Positions 1 to 12,065 are shown, numbered from the stretch's first letter. The stretch: DNA of 64,000 bases from Ichthyophis bannanicus (GCA_033557465.1 CM066043.1:107746278-107810277), one strand, 5' to 3'. Made by a program: numbers and translations. Notes: a model not told the origin generated them from the letters alone.

Positions 1-559
1 CTACTCTTGGGGCAATAGAGGTCTCCGGTCCTGAAGAAACTCAACTCAGAGGGGGGCCAGAAGTAATGTTTGCAGAAGCAGTGCTGGATTTTTAGCCACA
101 GAGATTCGACTCGGTGGAGTCAGGAGTGTTCAGAGAAGTTCAGTAAATCTGAGGTTCCCCTGTGGTAAGCAATCTCTCTCTCTCAGGTGGGGGTGTTTCC
201 TGTCTAAGGGGGGGACTCAATGTACATAGTTTAAATTAGTTCTGTAATTGTTACTTTCGTGAGTCTATTTTGTCAATAGGATACTGGGTCTGGTGGGAGG
301 TACCGCCAGTATGTATACCCTGATGTTATCAATCATGACATGCTCGGTCTCCAAGCTGCTGGTGAGGAGACACTAAACACAGGTGTGGGACTGGACTGGG
401 CTCTCTCAAGGAATGGCAATTAGCAGGTAAGGCCTAATTTCATCTTTCCTGCCAACTCACAATATTCTTAGCAGATTACAGAAAGATAAGCAATCTCATT
501 GATATACAACGCTGCAACTACATTTTCCATCATAAGCTAAAAATCTTTAAATTAAAAGT
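1..559. other. Unassigned leading segment
   Basis: I see no credible coding frame, RNA gene or terminal-repeat structure here. The only low-complexity sequence is a short CT run near 175-185. It may be host intergenic sequence or an old unrecognised repeat. Confidence 0.4.
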
Positions 560-1382
560 TAGAGCAAATTGACAAGACTTTTGTTTCTTTGGAACTCCAG
601 CATTTTATCAATCATCCTAATCTCAAGAGGAAGAGTGTTCCATAAAGAAAGGGGCACTAGCTGATATGACTCGCCTAGTCAGTATCTGCAATATCCCTCT
701 TACTACTGATGGCAACATCAATGAATTTTTCAATATTTGCCAAACTGGCCTTTCAGACCTATGAGATTGTATCACTGGTACCAAACTATCAGACAACATG
801 TTGTGTCTTCTTTTAAAAGCCCTCAATAATACTTTAAGAAAGATTCAATATCCTGTAGGAAACCAGTGAAGTTCCTGCAACCCATAACAAATAGGATCAA
901 ACCTTGTCATTTAATTAGATATGGATTGCTACATTTTGGACGCTTTGTAGCACATCTAGAGTTGACTTAAGCAGTCCCTCATAAATCATACTGCGTTAAT
1001 CGTAGTACGGAAATATCAGAGATTAAAAACTGTCCTAACATCTGATTCATCAAAAAATGGATGCAATCTGCATAAAATTCTCCTTTTATATAATGCTGCT
1101 TGCTACTTTTGAAATTTGAGAACATATACTCAAATCATTATCTAAAACTATCCCTGGGTAATGTATTTCTGAAAGCACTGATAATAGCACGTTCTTCAAC
1201 TGAACTGATGTGTGTAATACATAATCCACACCATGGCAGATAATGAATGCTTCTGTCTTTTTAAAATTTAAAGACAACCCATGGTTGGAAGGCCATTCTA
1301 TTACTGCAGCAAAACAATTTGATACGGGGGCAGGAAACTCACCAGAAACAATAAAGGGAGCATAAATCATGATATCGTCTTA
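560..1382 (-). pseudogene. Decayed 3' end of an L2/Rex1-like (Jockey superfamily) LINE
   Basis: Read on the minus strand, the segment next to 1,370 carries the reverse-transcriptase catalytic region (DDIMIYAP-like) followed by a LNFKKTEA block and a LGIVLDNDLS-like block. These are typical of the RT palm and thumb of Jockey-superfamily LINEs. Further downstream, around 600-660, a recognisable C-terminal block (SLWNTLPLEIR-like) survives between stops. The frame is broken several times, so this is an old 5'-truncated copy. Its upstream end is cut at about 1,384, where a poly-A run of an L1/Tx1-type element begins, so the other LINE probably inserted into it. The clade (L2 versus Rex1) cannot be settled by eye. 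Confidence 0.6.
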
Positions 1383-1384
1383 TA

Positions 1385-2640
1385 TCTTTTTTTTCAAAAA
1401 TGTTTATTTAACAAGACAGGTGTAACACTCCATAAATAAAACTACAAAAAAAGAAGAATGAAAACATGACAACATACACAAAATGCAGTCCAGAAAATAT
1501 AAGCACAGTAACAGCAATACCTGGTTAACCAACCGCAAAATCAAGAAGAGTAGAATTAAACCCCATGACCCTGCTCCTGCCGTGCCAAAATTTACCCCAA
1601 ATATCATGGTAAGAGTCAATCTTCCCTGCAACGAACAGGACAATTTCTCAATTTGGGCAATCTCTGACATCTGTTTCAGCCAGTGAGTAAAGAGAGGAAC
1701 ACTTTTCCAAAAAGTGTCAATAGTGAATTGCGCAGGATGAAGCAACAGCCTCACCAAGGTTGGTCAGAGAAAGCGCCACATCACACCAGTAACCCACGAC
1801 ACAGAGCAAAGGAGTAAACTGTAGGTGCTCCAGGATCTCCCTGATCACCTTGTTCACCTGCATCCAAAATAGAGTGATATAGTGGCAAGTCCACCACAAA
1901 TGGAAAAATATTCAGCAGAAAGCCTGGACCCCCGCCAGTATTCACCAGACGTGGTGCCCACATGGCTCACATAAAAGAAAAGGGGAATGGTAGGCCTGCT
2001 GTAACAGTCTTAACATCACTACTGGCCGCACATGGAGACCGACTGAGCAGACTGCCATTTAACATCCCACTCAGAATCATCTAATTCTTCTTGCAGATTG
2101 TTGTTCCAATGCTCCATAAGGCACGGTAATTTTGATGGAGGAGAGTCAGTGTCCATAAGCAAATGATACAAAGCAGAAATCCATTTCCTATCACTGTATG
2201 GGGCACAGAGATAAGTCTCAAGGGTAGTTAGGCCACAACAACGCCAGCTCTTCCTCCACAACCAATCCACAGCCTGTTGAACTTGCAAGAAGAGATGACG
2301 AGTGTGAAACTACAGAGAAAACTCCTTTTCCAATGTGACAAAATCATATCTGGATAAAAGATACAGTACAACAACTTAGGGCTTTTACTATGAGGAGCCA
2401 GTGGAGATAATACCTCCTCTGCTATCGGCATTAATTTGCAGACCCGGCACCACACCCTCAGAGTACGCGCAAGGATGAAGTTCTGGCGAAGAATCTGATG
2501 CACCACTGAACTCCCCCAGTCCATTGTAGGCAAAAGAGGAATGAATAAACCCTCTATCTATGCCTTCTCAAGTTGAAGCTTGCTGGGGGTCATGAAAGCC
2601 ACCATGGTGCCAACCAATGTTCCCTCTAATTTTCTGCAGG
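1385..2640 (-). pseudogene. L1/Tx1-type LINE ORF2 C-terminal remnant
   Basis: On the minus strand the translation shows the zinc-knuckle-like end of L1/Tx1 ORF2. There is a WW-T-C-H...FW motif (about 1,880-1,840) followed by VIREILEHL and LCVVGYW. A later block (TFWKSVPLFTHWL) resembles the end of these proteins. The portion near 2,020-2,290 resembles the linker after the RT (YLCAPYSD, SALYHLLM, LMEHWNNNL). Stops and frameshifts separate the blocks. The 3' end is marked by an A run on the minus strand (T run at 1,385-1,392), as expected for L1-type elements and unlike the CR1 and L2 tails elsewhere in the window. This is a dead copy. Confidence 0.55.
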
Positions 2641-2664
2641 CTGTGTGTGCATCAAATATAAGCT

Positions 2665-4104
2665 GTGCAGCTTTTGAAAGAACTGAAATATGAGATTGCA
2701 GACCTGCTATTGGTAATCTGTGAACTTTCATTAAAATCATCTGTAATACCTGAAGATTGGAGGGTTGCCAACGTAACACCAATTTTTAAAAAGGGTTCCA
2801 GGGGTGACCCGGGAAATTACAGACCGGTGAGCCTGACGTCAGTACCAGGGAAAATGGTAGAAACCATCATAAAGAACAAAATTACACAGCATGTAGATAG
2901 CCATGGCCTAATGGGAGACAGCCAACATGGCTTTAGACAAGGAAGATCTTGTCTTACTAATCTGATATGTTTTTTTGAAGGTGTGCATAAACAGGTAGAC
3001 AAAGGTGAGTCGGTTGATATACTGTATCTGGACTTTCAGAAAGCTTTTGACAAGGTCCCCCATCAGAGACTTTTGGCGAAGCTAAAAAGTCATGGGTTAG
3101 GAGGCAGTGTACTATTGTGGATCGGGAACTGGTTAAAAGATAGAAAGCAGAGGGTAGGGCTAAATGGCCAATATTCCCAATGGAAAAAGGTGAATAGTGG
3201 AGTACCCCAGGGATCTGTACTGGGTCCGTTACTTTTTGACATATTCATAAATGACCTGGAAAAGGGAATAACTAGTGAGGTTATCAAATTTGCAGATGAC
3301 ACAAAACTGTTTAAAGTTGTTAAAACCCAAGAGGATTGTGGAAAACTGCAGGAGGATCTGGATAAATTGGAAGACTGGGCATCCAAATGGCAGATGAAAT
3401 TTAATGTGGACAAGTGCAAAGTTATGCACTTAGGAAAGAACAACCCACACTATAGTTACACTATGCAAGGCTCCACATTAGAAACCACCACCCAGGAAAA
3501 AGATTTAGGAGTCATTGTGGATAACATGTTAAAACCCTCCGCCCAGTGTGCAGCGGCGGCCAAGAAAGCAAATAGAATGCTAGGTATCATAAGGAAAGGG
3601 ATGGAGAATAAAACAAAGGATATTATAATGCCTCTGTATCGCTCCATGGTACGACCGCACCTTGAATATTGTGTGCAATTCTGGTCACCGTATCTTAAAA
3701 AGGACATAGCGTTATTAGAAAAAGTGCAGAGAAGAGCCACCAAATTGGTGAAGGGGATGGAAGGCTACTCCTATGAAGAGAGGCTAAAAAGGTTAGGGCT
3801 CTTTAACCTGGAAAAGAGACGGCTGAGGGGAGATATGATAGAGGTCTATAAATTAATGAAGGGAGTGGAACGGATAAACGTGGATCAATTGTTTACGCTA
3901 TCAGAATATAGAAAGACTAGGGGACATGTAATGAAGCTACAGGGTAAACTATTTAAGACAAATAAGAGAAAATATTTTTTCACTCAACGTGTAATCAAAC
4001 TCTGGAATCTGTTACCGGAGGATGTAGTAAGGGCTGTTAGTATAGCTGGGTTTAAAAAAGGTTTGGACAAGTTCCTGGAGGAAAGGTCCATAAACCACTA
4101 TTAA
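2665..4104 (+). CDS. CR1 LINE ORF2, 5'-truncated, long open frame (RT to C-terminus)
   Basis: This 479-residue frame encodes the reverse transcriptase and C-terminal part of a CR1-clade ORF2 protein, which copies element RNA at a nicked target. In order it shows [15 protein letters not shown] (fingers), [36 protein letters not shown] (motif A aspartate), [14 protein letters not shown] (motif B), FADDTKLF (motif C catalytic aspartates) and the CR1 thumb and C-terminus ending near FKKGLDKFL. The endonuclease domain is absent, so the copy is 5'-truncated, as is usual for CR1. Homology starts at about 2,668; the methionine at 2,665 is only the first ATG and not a biological start. No internal stop remains, so it is among the youngest CR1 copies here. 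It is not expected to be autonomous. Confidence 0.85.
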   Translation: MQLLKELKYEIADLLLVICELSLKSSVIPEDWRVANVTPIFKKGSRGDPGNYRPVSLTSVPGKMVETIIKNKITQHVDSHGLMGDSQHGFRQGRSCLTNLICFFEGVHKQVDKGESVDILYLDFQKAFDKVPHQRLLAKLKSHGLGGSVLLWIGNWLKDRKQRVGLNGQYSQWKKVNSGVPQGSVLGPLLFDIFINDLEKGITSEVIKFADDTKLFKVVKTQEDCGKLQEDLDKLEDWASKWQMKFNVDKCKVMHLGKNNPHYSYTMQGSTLETTTQEKDLGVIVDNMLKPSAQCAAAAKKANRMLGIIRKGMENKTKDIIMPLYRSMVRPHLEYCVQFWSPYLKKDIALLEKVQRRATKLVKGMEGYSYEERLKRLGLFNLEKRRLRGDMIEVYKLMKGVERINVDQLFTLSEYRKTRGHVMKLQGKLFKTNKRKYFFTQRVIKLWNLLPEDVVRAVSIAGFKKGLDKFLEERSINHY

Positions 4105-4282
4105 AAAGGGACCCAGGATATCAATGCTTGACCCAGTACAAGCATTGTGGAACCTGTGTCTTTTGGGGATATTGCTAAGTACGTATGACCTAGATTGGCC
4201 ACTGTTGGAAACAGGATACTGGGCTTGATGGACCTTGGTCTGACCCAGTATGGCATGTCTTATGTTCTTATGTTCTTATGTT
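4105..4282 (+). repeat. CR1 3' UTR and octamer tail
   Basis: The 3' UTR follows directly after the CR1 stop codon. It contains the segment around ACTGTTGGAAACAGGATACT and ends with repeats of TTCTTATG at about 4,259-4,282. The same 3' UTR recurs in copies ending near 13,107 and 18,767 (minus strand) and 37,080 (plus), which defines the 'CR1-a' subfamily used below. The segment from 4,283 to 4,454 shows nothing further that I can assign. Confidence 0.85.
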
Positions 4283-4454
4283 AAATTTTTGTGCGCCACA
4301 TAACGACACTCGGAGTTGTATACTTTAAAATTTGACTACACGTCAGAATACAGTATGTACACCACATTGATTTTAATCAAATTAAATGAAAATAGATGAT
4401 TACTAACTTGATGCCAAATAGTAAACTCTGAGACCACATACTCCCTCCCCACCT

Positions 4455-4597
4455 TGATCAGTACAAGGGATTCACCTAGTGGAGGTGGTAGAGATGAGGA
4501 CAGTATCTGAATTCAAAAAAGCATGGGACAGACACAGAGGATCTCTAAAGGAAAAAAGGGGAATGTTGTAGTTGTTGATATGGAAGGACAGACTAGA
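4455..4597 (+). pseudogene. CR1-b subfamily C-terminal fragment (left part)
   Basis: It encodes the last residues of a second CR1 subfamily (VEVVEMRTVSEFKKAWD-like), matching the end of the minus-strand copy at 9,966-12,065. The 3' UTR is cut at 4,597 by the L2-type LINE and continues at 8,671-8,721 with the CR1-b tail (repeats of TTTCTATG). TAGA flanks the insertion on both sides (4,594-4,597 and 8,671-8,674). Confidence 0.75.
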
Positions 4598-5418
4598 GGC
4601 AGCAGGACATAAAGGAAGCGCCATCCGGCGCGCCCGCGCCTGGCAGGCCCGCGCCTGAGGGCCTCCCCAGAGGGCCCTTTGGCGTGGCCTTTAGGTGGAG
4701 GCCACTCTCCATCAGACCAACATCTGACCGGCACGAAGCAAGATCGAAGCACCTTCAAAAAGCGCAAGTAAAACCATACTCTCTGACCTCAAAGTGGAAA
4801 CGCTACCACATAGCCATTAGATATAAAGACAGCCGGGCAACATACTCATCACTGTTAACTATACTAGAAATAGAACTATCTACCTATCCCATAGCCTGAT
4901 ACCAATAGAACCGCTCTGAACTGCATATTTTGTCGCCCTAAACGCAATATCCATAGTACTACCTGTGCTACCATTGACACCTGCGCAGACCACTGTGAAA
5001 TGTGTAACTGTGTAATTGTCTGAATAATTGTGTGATTTACCATTTGTCAGGCATAATTGTGAGATTTACCATTTGTGTTACTTGCCGTCACCATTTGCCT
5101 CTGTTATAATTGTGTTATTTACCATCCGCATCTACCGCTGTTACTGCAATTGTCACCTGACCTGGAAACTTACCCACCACCAGAACCCAGGACTCCACTC
5201 CCAACCAGAACCCTTACTTGGCACCTGGGTGCCACATATCAACCCACGCCGGCTTCATATAACAGGCAAACTACCTGACTATACACAGCAATAGAATCAC
5301 ACATAGCCACTCACTGGTCCACCAGCCCAAAACAACAGCACAGCATACCTCGGTCTAACACAGACCTCCCATCAACCATTACACCACCTGCTAGGCCATC
5401 CCAGACCACAAACACAAA

Positions 5419-7431
5419 ATGGCCCTGTCTAGCATCATCACAGTTGCCATCTACCTCCTTGCCATAGGCCTAGGCAATGTTACAGACCCGCCCACAAGTT
5501 ACAATTACATACCAATCCGCCACAATCACAGGAGGAGAGCGACAAACATCCCCTTCTACAACCCAATGGAAACTACCCGAACACACCACCTCCATCTTTT
5601 ACACATCACATTACAACACAACAAGAAAGCAAAACAGGAAGAGACACTCCTCCCCCAAAACCTGAGATGTGCACTCATAAACGCCCGATCAGTATGGAAG
5701 AAATAGCCGGTCATCTCTGACATGATATCAATACACAACCTCGACATACTCCTGATCACTGAGACATGGCTCTCCTGCGATGACAACGTCCTACTCAACC
5801 AACTCCTCCCCTCCAAATTCTCTATCCATACGTGCCACAGGAATGACAAAAGAGGAGGAGGTGTTCTCGCCATCACCAAATCTGACCTTCAGTTCTGCCT
5901 GAGTGATGCAACCAACACACCACTACTGGATACAATCACGATAGCAAACAAGAGCTGCTCCTTCAATCTACTATACAGAGCTCCATCAGCCGACCCAGAT
6001 GCCCTATCAACAATAATTGACCTGGCAACCAATAACCAGAGCCCACACACATCAAACTGGGTTCTAGGAGACTTCAATCTACCTTCACTACAAGTCTCCC
6101 ACGCCTCAGCGTTTCTCGAAGCCCTGCAGGATTTAGGATACAGCCAATTGATCAAGGAACCCACCCATGTAAAAGGAGGCATTTTGGACCTAATATTTGC
6201 CCCAGTGACAACCCTCAACTCACCAACTGTCCCAGAATTGTCCATTGCCTCAGTTCTCTGGTCTGACCACAAACTTATCTTATTACAAGCACCCCTACCC
6301 AGCTGTAGCCAGACGGAAGAAAGAAGAGCAAGCAGCCATCCCAATGCGCCACCACGAAGGTTCCAGACCTTCAACAAAGACCTAATTCTGAGCACAACAC
6401 TCCCGCTAATCACCTCACCTGCACACGACCCAGAGGAGCTAGTCTCTGAATGGAATAAAACCTTTAGCTCAATCGCCATACGTCCACCACCCGACAAACC
6501 CCAGGGGAAGCGACCCACCGCAACCTGGTATTCTGCCGAGCTGAAAACCTCACTCACCGCCTTAAGGAAACTGGAGAGGCGCTGGCGCCATTCACACTCA
6601 GCTGAAGATCAAAGTGCATATAACTCACACCTGGCAGCACATCGCGCCGCAGTAAGTGAGAGCATGAGACGATACCACACTGACACTCTAAAAAGATCAT
6701 TGAACAAACCTCACAACCTGTTTGCCCTCGTCAAGCGATTGACAAAGGAACCTGCATCAGAGCACACATCCAAAATCCACCCTCAAATATTTGCCGACTA
6801 TCTGCAATCCAAGCTCTGTCAGACCAACAACACCCCAAGACCCAACACCACCCTTGAACCAAGCTATCAATCACCTCTCACCATCTTCTCAACACCACCC
6901 AGAAAACGCATCGAGGACACAGTTGCTGCCATGAATACGACCACTGCTCAAATGGACCCGTGCCCTGCATTCTGGATCAAGGATCTACGGACCAACCTCA
7001 GTCCCTTTATAACCAAACTCATGGAACAATCATTCTCAACAGGAACATTCCCACCATCCCTCAAGCGCACATCCATAAGACCTCTACTAAAAAACAATAA
7101 ACTCGACCCCCATAAGCCAGAATCATACAGACCGATATCTAGCATACCATTGCTGGCAAAAATAATGGAAAAGGAAGTACAAATGCAAATACAAGATCAC
7201 ATAGAAACCTCCGCACCACTGGACCCATGCCAACACGGTTTTAGAGAAGCCCATAGAGTTGAAACACTTCTTACCACACTCTTCAACAACATAATAGCAG
7301 GTATCGACAACATTCGCCAAGGATTCGTCCTGGTCTTCCTGGACATCGCAGTGGCATTCGACTCCGTAAGCCACGAGCATCTCCTGGTATGCCTCAAGGA
7401 GAAGGGAATCACCGACAAAGCGCTTGAATGA
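5419..7431 (+). pseudogene. L2-type LINE ORF, endonuclease and N-terminal RT portion
   Basis: The frame opens at 5,419 with a hydrophobic N-terminus (MALSSIITVAIYLLAIGL), possibly a signal-like segment. It reaches the APE endonuclease start (CALINARSVW) just before an in-frame TAG at 5,704-5,706, then continues. Visible endonuclease motifs are LLITETWL, GGGVLAI, LGDFNLP (catalytic region) and WSDHKL (SDH motif). The RT begins with YRPISSIPLLAKIMEK, HGFREAHRVETLL and LVFLDIAVAFDSV (motif A). The frame ends at a TGA at 7,429-7,431, just before the frameshift that puts motifs B and C into another frame. It would nick target DNA and prime reverse transcription, but this copy cannot make a full protein without readthrough and frameshifting. 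Confidence 0.85.
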
Positions 7432-7454
7432 TGCAAGTCCTACCTTTCTGATAG

Positions 7455-8486
7455 ATGGCAGCAGGTATGATCCAGTTCCCCCAAAAGCAAGGTGTCCCGC
7501 AGGGATCTTCCCTTTCCGCTCTGATGTTCAATATATATATGCAACCTATTTGCAACCTCATCCGGTCCTTCAGTGTCAACTGCCCGATATACACAGATGA
7601 CGTGCTGCTCTACACGCCTTTTTCAACAGAGAACCCTGACCTCTCCCCACTAACAAACTGCATTAATGCAGTATCCAATTGGCTGCAAACCCAGAACCTT
7701 AGGATACAACACAAGAAAACTGAGGTGCTATTCATTACAAGGAATCGAGACTTCTCCACACCGCCCTTCCTAAAAGTAGAGGGAGCAGACCTCCAGACCA
7801 AACCCACCATCCGATACCTCGGCATCACCTTAGACCAACGCTTGGATATGAAGGTGCACATAGGAAACATGGTGAAGGCTGTTTACCATAAGATCCGATC
7901 CCTCAGACACCTACGATCCCTGCTGGAGCCAGACGATTTCAGGACAATCTATCAGGCACTGGTCATATCACACTTCGATTACGCAAACTCAGTCTTGCAT
8001 GGTCTCCCTCAGTCCACCTTGCATCCACTGCAACTGGCAATGAATGCCGCAGCAAGAGTCCTACATGGAGCCTCCAGGACAGACCATGTCTCACCCATCC
8101 TAAAACACCTCCACTGGCTCCTGATACAAGGTAGACTCACTTACAAAATCTTACTGCTGACCTTCAAGGCTATCAATGGACTCTCATCCTCATCACTAAC
8201 AGAGTTTATCCAGACTACACCCTCCAACAGAGCCAGACGGTCTGTAGCACTCAATACCCTCGTAGTTCCAAGAGCAATTACACAATGCACACAGTCAACA
8301 GCGGGCAGGACTTTCAAATTCTGTGCGCCTAGATGCTGGAATAGCCTCCCCCACGACATCCGAACAATACCAGACCTACTCCAGTTTAGAAAGGCCTTGA
8401 AGCACCACCTCTTCCTCCAGTATTACCCTGTAAACAACGCAGCTATGACACCAACCTCACAAACCACGCAAAACACCCATGACTAA
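7455..8486 (+). pseudogene. L2-type LINE ORF, C-terminal RT portion (shifted frame)
   Basis: This is the continuation of the L2 ORF in another frame. It holds QGVPQGSSLSALMFNIY (motif B), CPIYTDDVLLYTP (motif C as YTDD instead of YADD), KTEVLF, YLGITLDQRLDMK, DYANSVLHGLP, LHWLLIQGRLTYKILLLTFKA and the C-terminal RCWNSLPHDIRTI...FRKALKHHLF. The ATG at 7,455 is not a real start, because homology crosses the frameshift. The same C-terminal domain is seen in the truncated copy at 54,244-55,247. Confidence 0.85.
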
Positions 8487-8721
8487 GACCAAGGAAGTGA
8501 ATCCTAACATGTTGCAAATGTAAATAGTTACCCCAGTTATCCAAGTTTTTAACACCTGTTCACTGTAAACACAAAGTACCCCGGGAAATGTGTAATCTTT
8601 GTTCATTGTAAACCACGCTGATGTTGAATAGCGCGGTATAGAAGAGACTGTAAATAAATAAATAAATAAATAGATAGGCCATGTGGTCTTTTTCTGTCGT
8701 CATATTTCTATGTTTCTATGA

Positions 8722-9598
8722 AAAAATACTAACAGGAATCAGTAGTTGTGAATATACAAAAACAGCCTCCACTGATTGATGGCAATAACTCACTTCATTG
8801 ATGTTATAGTCCAAAACATCGAGACATTTTTGTATCAACCACTGGTCTAAAAAATCTCCTCTTTGTTTTTAATTCTATGTTTATATTATAATATTCTTTT
8901 TTGAGTTTTTATTTTTATTTAAAAAGTTCCATTGGGGGTCTTTTCACTTTGTGGATAACAATTGTTTCAACTGGCTCAGTGGTTAAAGCAGGAGGGTTGC
9001 AATTGTTTAAATGTATTTGCTACATTCCTATTCGGGATCGCTTCCCTCCTTTCTTATCCCTAGTAACACTGCTTTACTTTCTCTAAATTCTTCAAACAGC
9101 ATTAATATCCCCTTATCTAGAAGTAACCGGGGTCCAGTAGCATCTGCTATAATAAGCGCAGAGAGAAACTGCAGTCTGTTGTCATCTGTTATGCTTCACA
9201 AAGAGGCTCTTGTCCATCCATCCAGCAGCTCTTTGTTTCACACAATCACCACCACATCATGAAAAATCACCAAAAATATACCAAGAGCTGCTATAAGTCC
9301 AGGCCAGAAAAATCCAGTTGACTCAACATTATATCTTTTGATGACATCACATGAAGCTAATTCTTCTCTCAGTTGAGTCAATAATTTCATAGCTGATAGA
9401 GATAGATGGGGCAAGCTCTAATGCTCCAAATAGTTTGCCTTAGAATTAAGGCACCATAGCTATTGCATTGAATAAAAGTCATTTTGAATAATTGGGTTTG
9501 ATACAGTAAAGAGCTTTTGTATTATTAAAAGCAGTTAGGTTTGCTTTCAACCGAACTGAGAACAATTGACTATTGACTGTGGTGTATGTTTAATAACT
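8722..9598. other. Unassigned segment
   Basis: AT-rich DNA after the CR1-b tail. I found no protein-like frame, terminal repeats or RNA structure that I would defend. Small frames near 8,901-9,262 are not protein-like. Confidence 0.4.
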
Positions 9599-9962
9599 AT
9601 GGTACTTTACTGCCCGGTAGGCCCCAGAAGTTAGCATGGGAGGTGGTATGGACTCACCTAACTGTTGGGGGCATGTCCACATGACCTTCCTGCAGTTATC
9701 ACATTGGTACTGCACCTCAATGCCCTAATAGGCATAAACATTTAGCGTGAGTGCACTTGTGGAGGTGGTAAGTGCACCTGTGCTAACAGCAACATTTGTT
9801 GTTAGAGCATACCAATGTCACGACATTCACTGGAATGGATCATCAACACCCGTGTTCCATCCCAGACCTGCCCAATACGCTCCTTATTGCACGCTAAACA
9901 TTTAGCTCAGGTTTTTGCTGCATTGCCTTGCGCTAAGGGGCATGTTTACTAAAGTGTGCTAT
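9599..9962. repeat. MITE-like remnant with GGGGCATGTTTACTAAAG end
   Basis: The right edge (9,939-9,962) has the terminal motif GGGGCATGTTTACTAAAG. The same motif begins the MITE at 29,788 and, more diverged, the one at 16,028; its reverse complement occurs near 12,765-12,788. The body contains repeated GTGCTAAC/GTTAGC-like blocks also seen in those copies. The facing terminal repeat is not clear, so the copy is probably incomplete. Confidence 0.45.
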
Positions 9963-10037
9963 CAGATAGAAACATAGAAACATAGAAATATGACGATAGA
10001 AAAGGACCACATGGCCTATCTAGTCTGTCCTTCCGTA

Positions 10038-10760
10038 TCAACAACTACAACAGTCCCCTTTTTCCGTTAGAGATCCTCTGTGTTTGTCCCATGCTTTTTT
10101 GAATTCAGTTACTGTCTTCATCTCTACTACCTCCACTGGGAGACTATTCAATGAATCCACCACTCTTTCCGTAAAGAAATATTTCCGCAAATCACTCCTG
10201 AATCTATCTCCCTTCACCCTCATCCCATGTCCCCTCGTAGCAGAACTTGCTTTCAATTGAAAGAGGCTCTCCCCCTGAACATTTATGCCACGGAGGTATT
10301 TAAACATCTCAATCATATCACCTGTATCCCGCCTTTCCTCTAAGGTGTACATATTAAGATCCTTAAGTCTGTCTTCATATGCTTTATAATGAAGACTACT
10401 AACCATTTTAGTAGCCACCCTCTGCACCGATTCCATCTTGTTCACATCTCTTTGAAGGTTCAGTCTCCAGAATTGCACACTATACTCCAAATGAGGTGGC
10501 ACCAAAGACTTATACAGAGGCACTATCACCTCCATTTTTCTGTTAGCCATTCCTCTCCGTATGCACCCAAGCATCCCTCTAGCTTTTGCCATTACCTTTT
10601 CTACCTGTTTAGCTACTTTAAGATCATCAGACACAATCACACCCAAGTCCTGCTCTTCTTGAGTGGACAAAAGTACTTCACCCCCTATATTATATTGCTC
10701 CCTTGGATTGCTGCAGCCCAAATGCATGACCTTACATTTTCTAACATTAAATCCCAGCTG
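10038..10760 (-). pseudogene. CR1-b ORF2, thumb and C-terminal part
   Basis: The reading frame continues directly from the RT segment after a single TAG. It shows [28 protein letters not shown], the CIRRGMANRK block, PLYKSLVPPHLEYSVQFW, RVATKMVSSL, LEERRDTGDMIEMFKYL and the C-terminal VTEFKKAWDKHRGS. These are standard CR1 C-terminal blocks. Without the stop the frame would join seamlessly with the upstream part. Confidence 0.8.
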
Positions 10761-11622
10761 CTAGATTCTAGACCATTCTTCAAGCTTAGCTAGATCCCTG
10801 CTCATGTTATCTATACCTTCCTGGGTGTCTACTCTATTGCAGATTTTGGTATCATCCGCAAAAAGGCAAACCTTATCCGACAGCCTTTCCGCTATATCAC
10901 TAACAAAGATGTTAAAAAGAATCAGACTAAGGACAGATCCCTGGGGCACACCACTGGTAACATCCTTCTCCTCAGAGTGAGCCCCATTTACCTGTACTCT
11001 TTGTCGCCTCCCACCCAACCAATTTCTAACCCAAGCAGTAACTTTAGGGTCCATCCCTAGGGTGCTCAGTTTGTTTATAAGTCGCCTGTGAGGAACAGTG
11101 TCAAAGGCTTTACTGAAATCCAAATACACCACATCTAGGGCTCTCCCTCGTTCCAACTCCCTCGTCACCCAGTCAAAGAAATCAATCAGATATGTCTGAC
11201 AAAACCTGCCTCTGGTGAATCCATGCTGCCTCGGATCCTGTAATCTGCTGGACTCCAGAAACCTCACTATTTTCTCTTTCAGTAGCGTTTCCAATAATTT
11301 ACTCACCACCGAAGTTAAACTAACTGGCCTGTAGTTTTCAACCACATCCTTACTTCCGCTTTTGTGTAAAGGCACCACATGAGCCTCTCTCCAGTCCTTC
11401 GGTACCACTCCCGACTCCAATGAGGCATTGAAAAGGTCAGTCAGTGGAACTCCTAGAACATCCCCAAGTTCCCTCAGTATTCTAGGGTGTATCCCATCCA
11501 GTCCCATCGCTTTGTCTACTTTAAGTTGAGCTAGTTTCTCATGAACACAGTTTATTGAAAAATTGTTCAAGACGTCCCTCGCTTCTGATCCTGTTTGTGG
11601 GTGTTTTCTGAGGTCGAGGCCC
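10761..11622 (-). pseudogene. CR1-b ORF2, reverse transcriptase part
   Basis: Minus-strand frame with [72 protein letters not shown] (motif A), [14 protein letters not shown] (motif B) and LFADDTKIC (motif C). All catalytic RT residues are present. It ends at the TAG at 10,761-10,763. Upstream it is separated from the linker segment by a frameshift near 11,625. Confidence 0.82.
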
Positions 11623-12012
11623 TGATTCTTCATCTGTGAACACAGAACAGAAATATTTGTTAAGCAATTCTGCTTTATCCTCATCAGCTTCTACATATTC
11701 CTCCCCTTCACCCTTGAGTCTGACAATACCACTTTTGCCCTTCCTCTTCTCACTAACATATCTGAAAAATGTCTTATACCCCCCCACCCCCCACCCCCAT
11801 TTTATTGCATTGGCTATTTCCTCCTCTTTTTGAATCTTTGCTTTCCTAACTACTTTGCTAGCTTCTCTAAGTTTTTCCAAATATAGATGCCTGTCTTCCT
11901 CTCTCTGTGATCTCTTGTATTTCATGAAGGCCTCCCTCTTTTTCTTCACTTTTTCAGCTACCTCTTTCGAAAGCCATAGCAGTCTATTTTTCCTTTTACC
12001 TTTATTTACCAT
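11623..12012 (-). pseudogene. CR1-b ORF2, linker between endonuclease and RT
   Basis: A lysine- and glutamate-rich linker (LWLSKEVAEKVKKKREAF, KYKRSQ, YFRYVSEKRKGK-like) ends in AELLNKYFCSVFTDEES. It precedes the RT in CR1 ORF2 proteins. It stops matching the RT frame at about 11,625, where a small indel shifts the frame. The endonuclease is missing, because truncation occurs near 12,065. Confidence 0.75.
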
Positions 12013-12065
12013 TTTAACAAAAAGGTTGGTTGCCCTTAAAATATCTCCTTTCAGTTTTGCCTACT

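Larger units (their letters stand above)
4598..8670 (+). mobile_element. Near-complete L2-type LINE, about 4.07 kb, with target duplication TAGA
   Basis: The element starts with a GC-rich 5' region (about 4,598-4,900) and carries one large ORF with APE endonuclease and reverse transcriptase. It ends with a 3' UTR containing GTAAACCACGCTGATG and GCGGTATAGAAG and an (AAAT)n tail at about 8,650-8,670. Comparison with intact CR1-b tails shows it was inserted into CR1-b with the 4-bp duplication TAGA at each edge. The ORF suffers only one in-frame TAG (5,704-5,706) and one frameshift (about 7,475-7,490), so it is young. No separate ORF1 is evident; the small frames between 4,684 and 5,294 show no recognisable domain. 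Several other L2 ends in the window share its 3' end and are probably from the same lineage. Confidence 0.85.
9966..12065 (-). mobile_element. CR1-b LINE, 5'-truncated, 2.1 kb
   Basis: Minus-strand CR1 of a second subfamily. It has a 3' tail of repeated CATAGAAA (TTTCTATG on the coding strand, 9,966-9,985), an RT ORF, and upstream linker sequence to about 12,065. It differs from CR1-a in motifs such as ICNRVDTQEG and in its 3' UTR. The linker sequence near 12,010-12,060 is shared with the fragment at 55,784. The coding region is interrupted only by one TAG (10,761-10,763) and one frameshift near 11,625. Confidence 0.85.

Noticed and set aside
2665..4104. Host gene with a 479-aa product
   Set aside because: It matches CR1 ORF2 throughout, with FADDTK and CR1 3' UTR and tail; the open frame only reflects a young copy.
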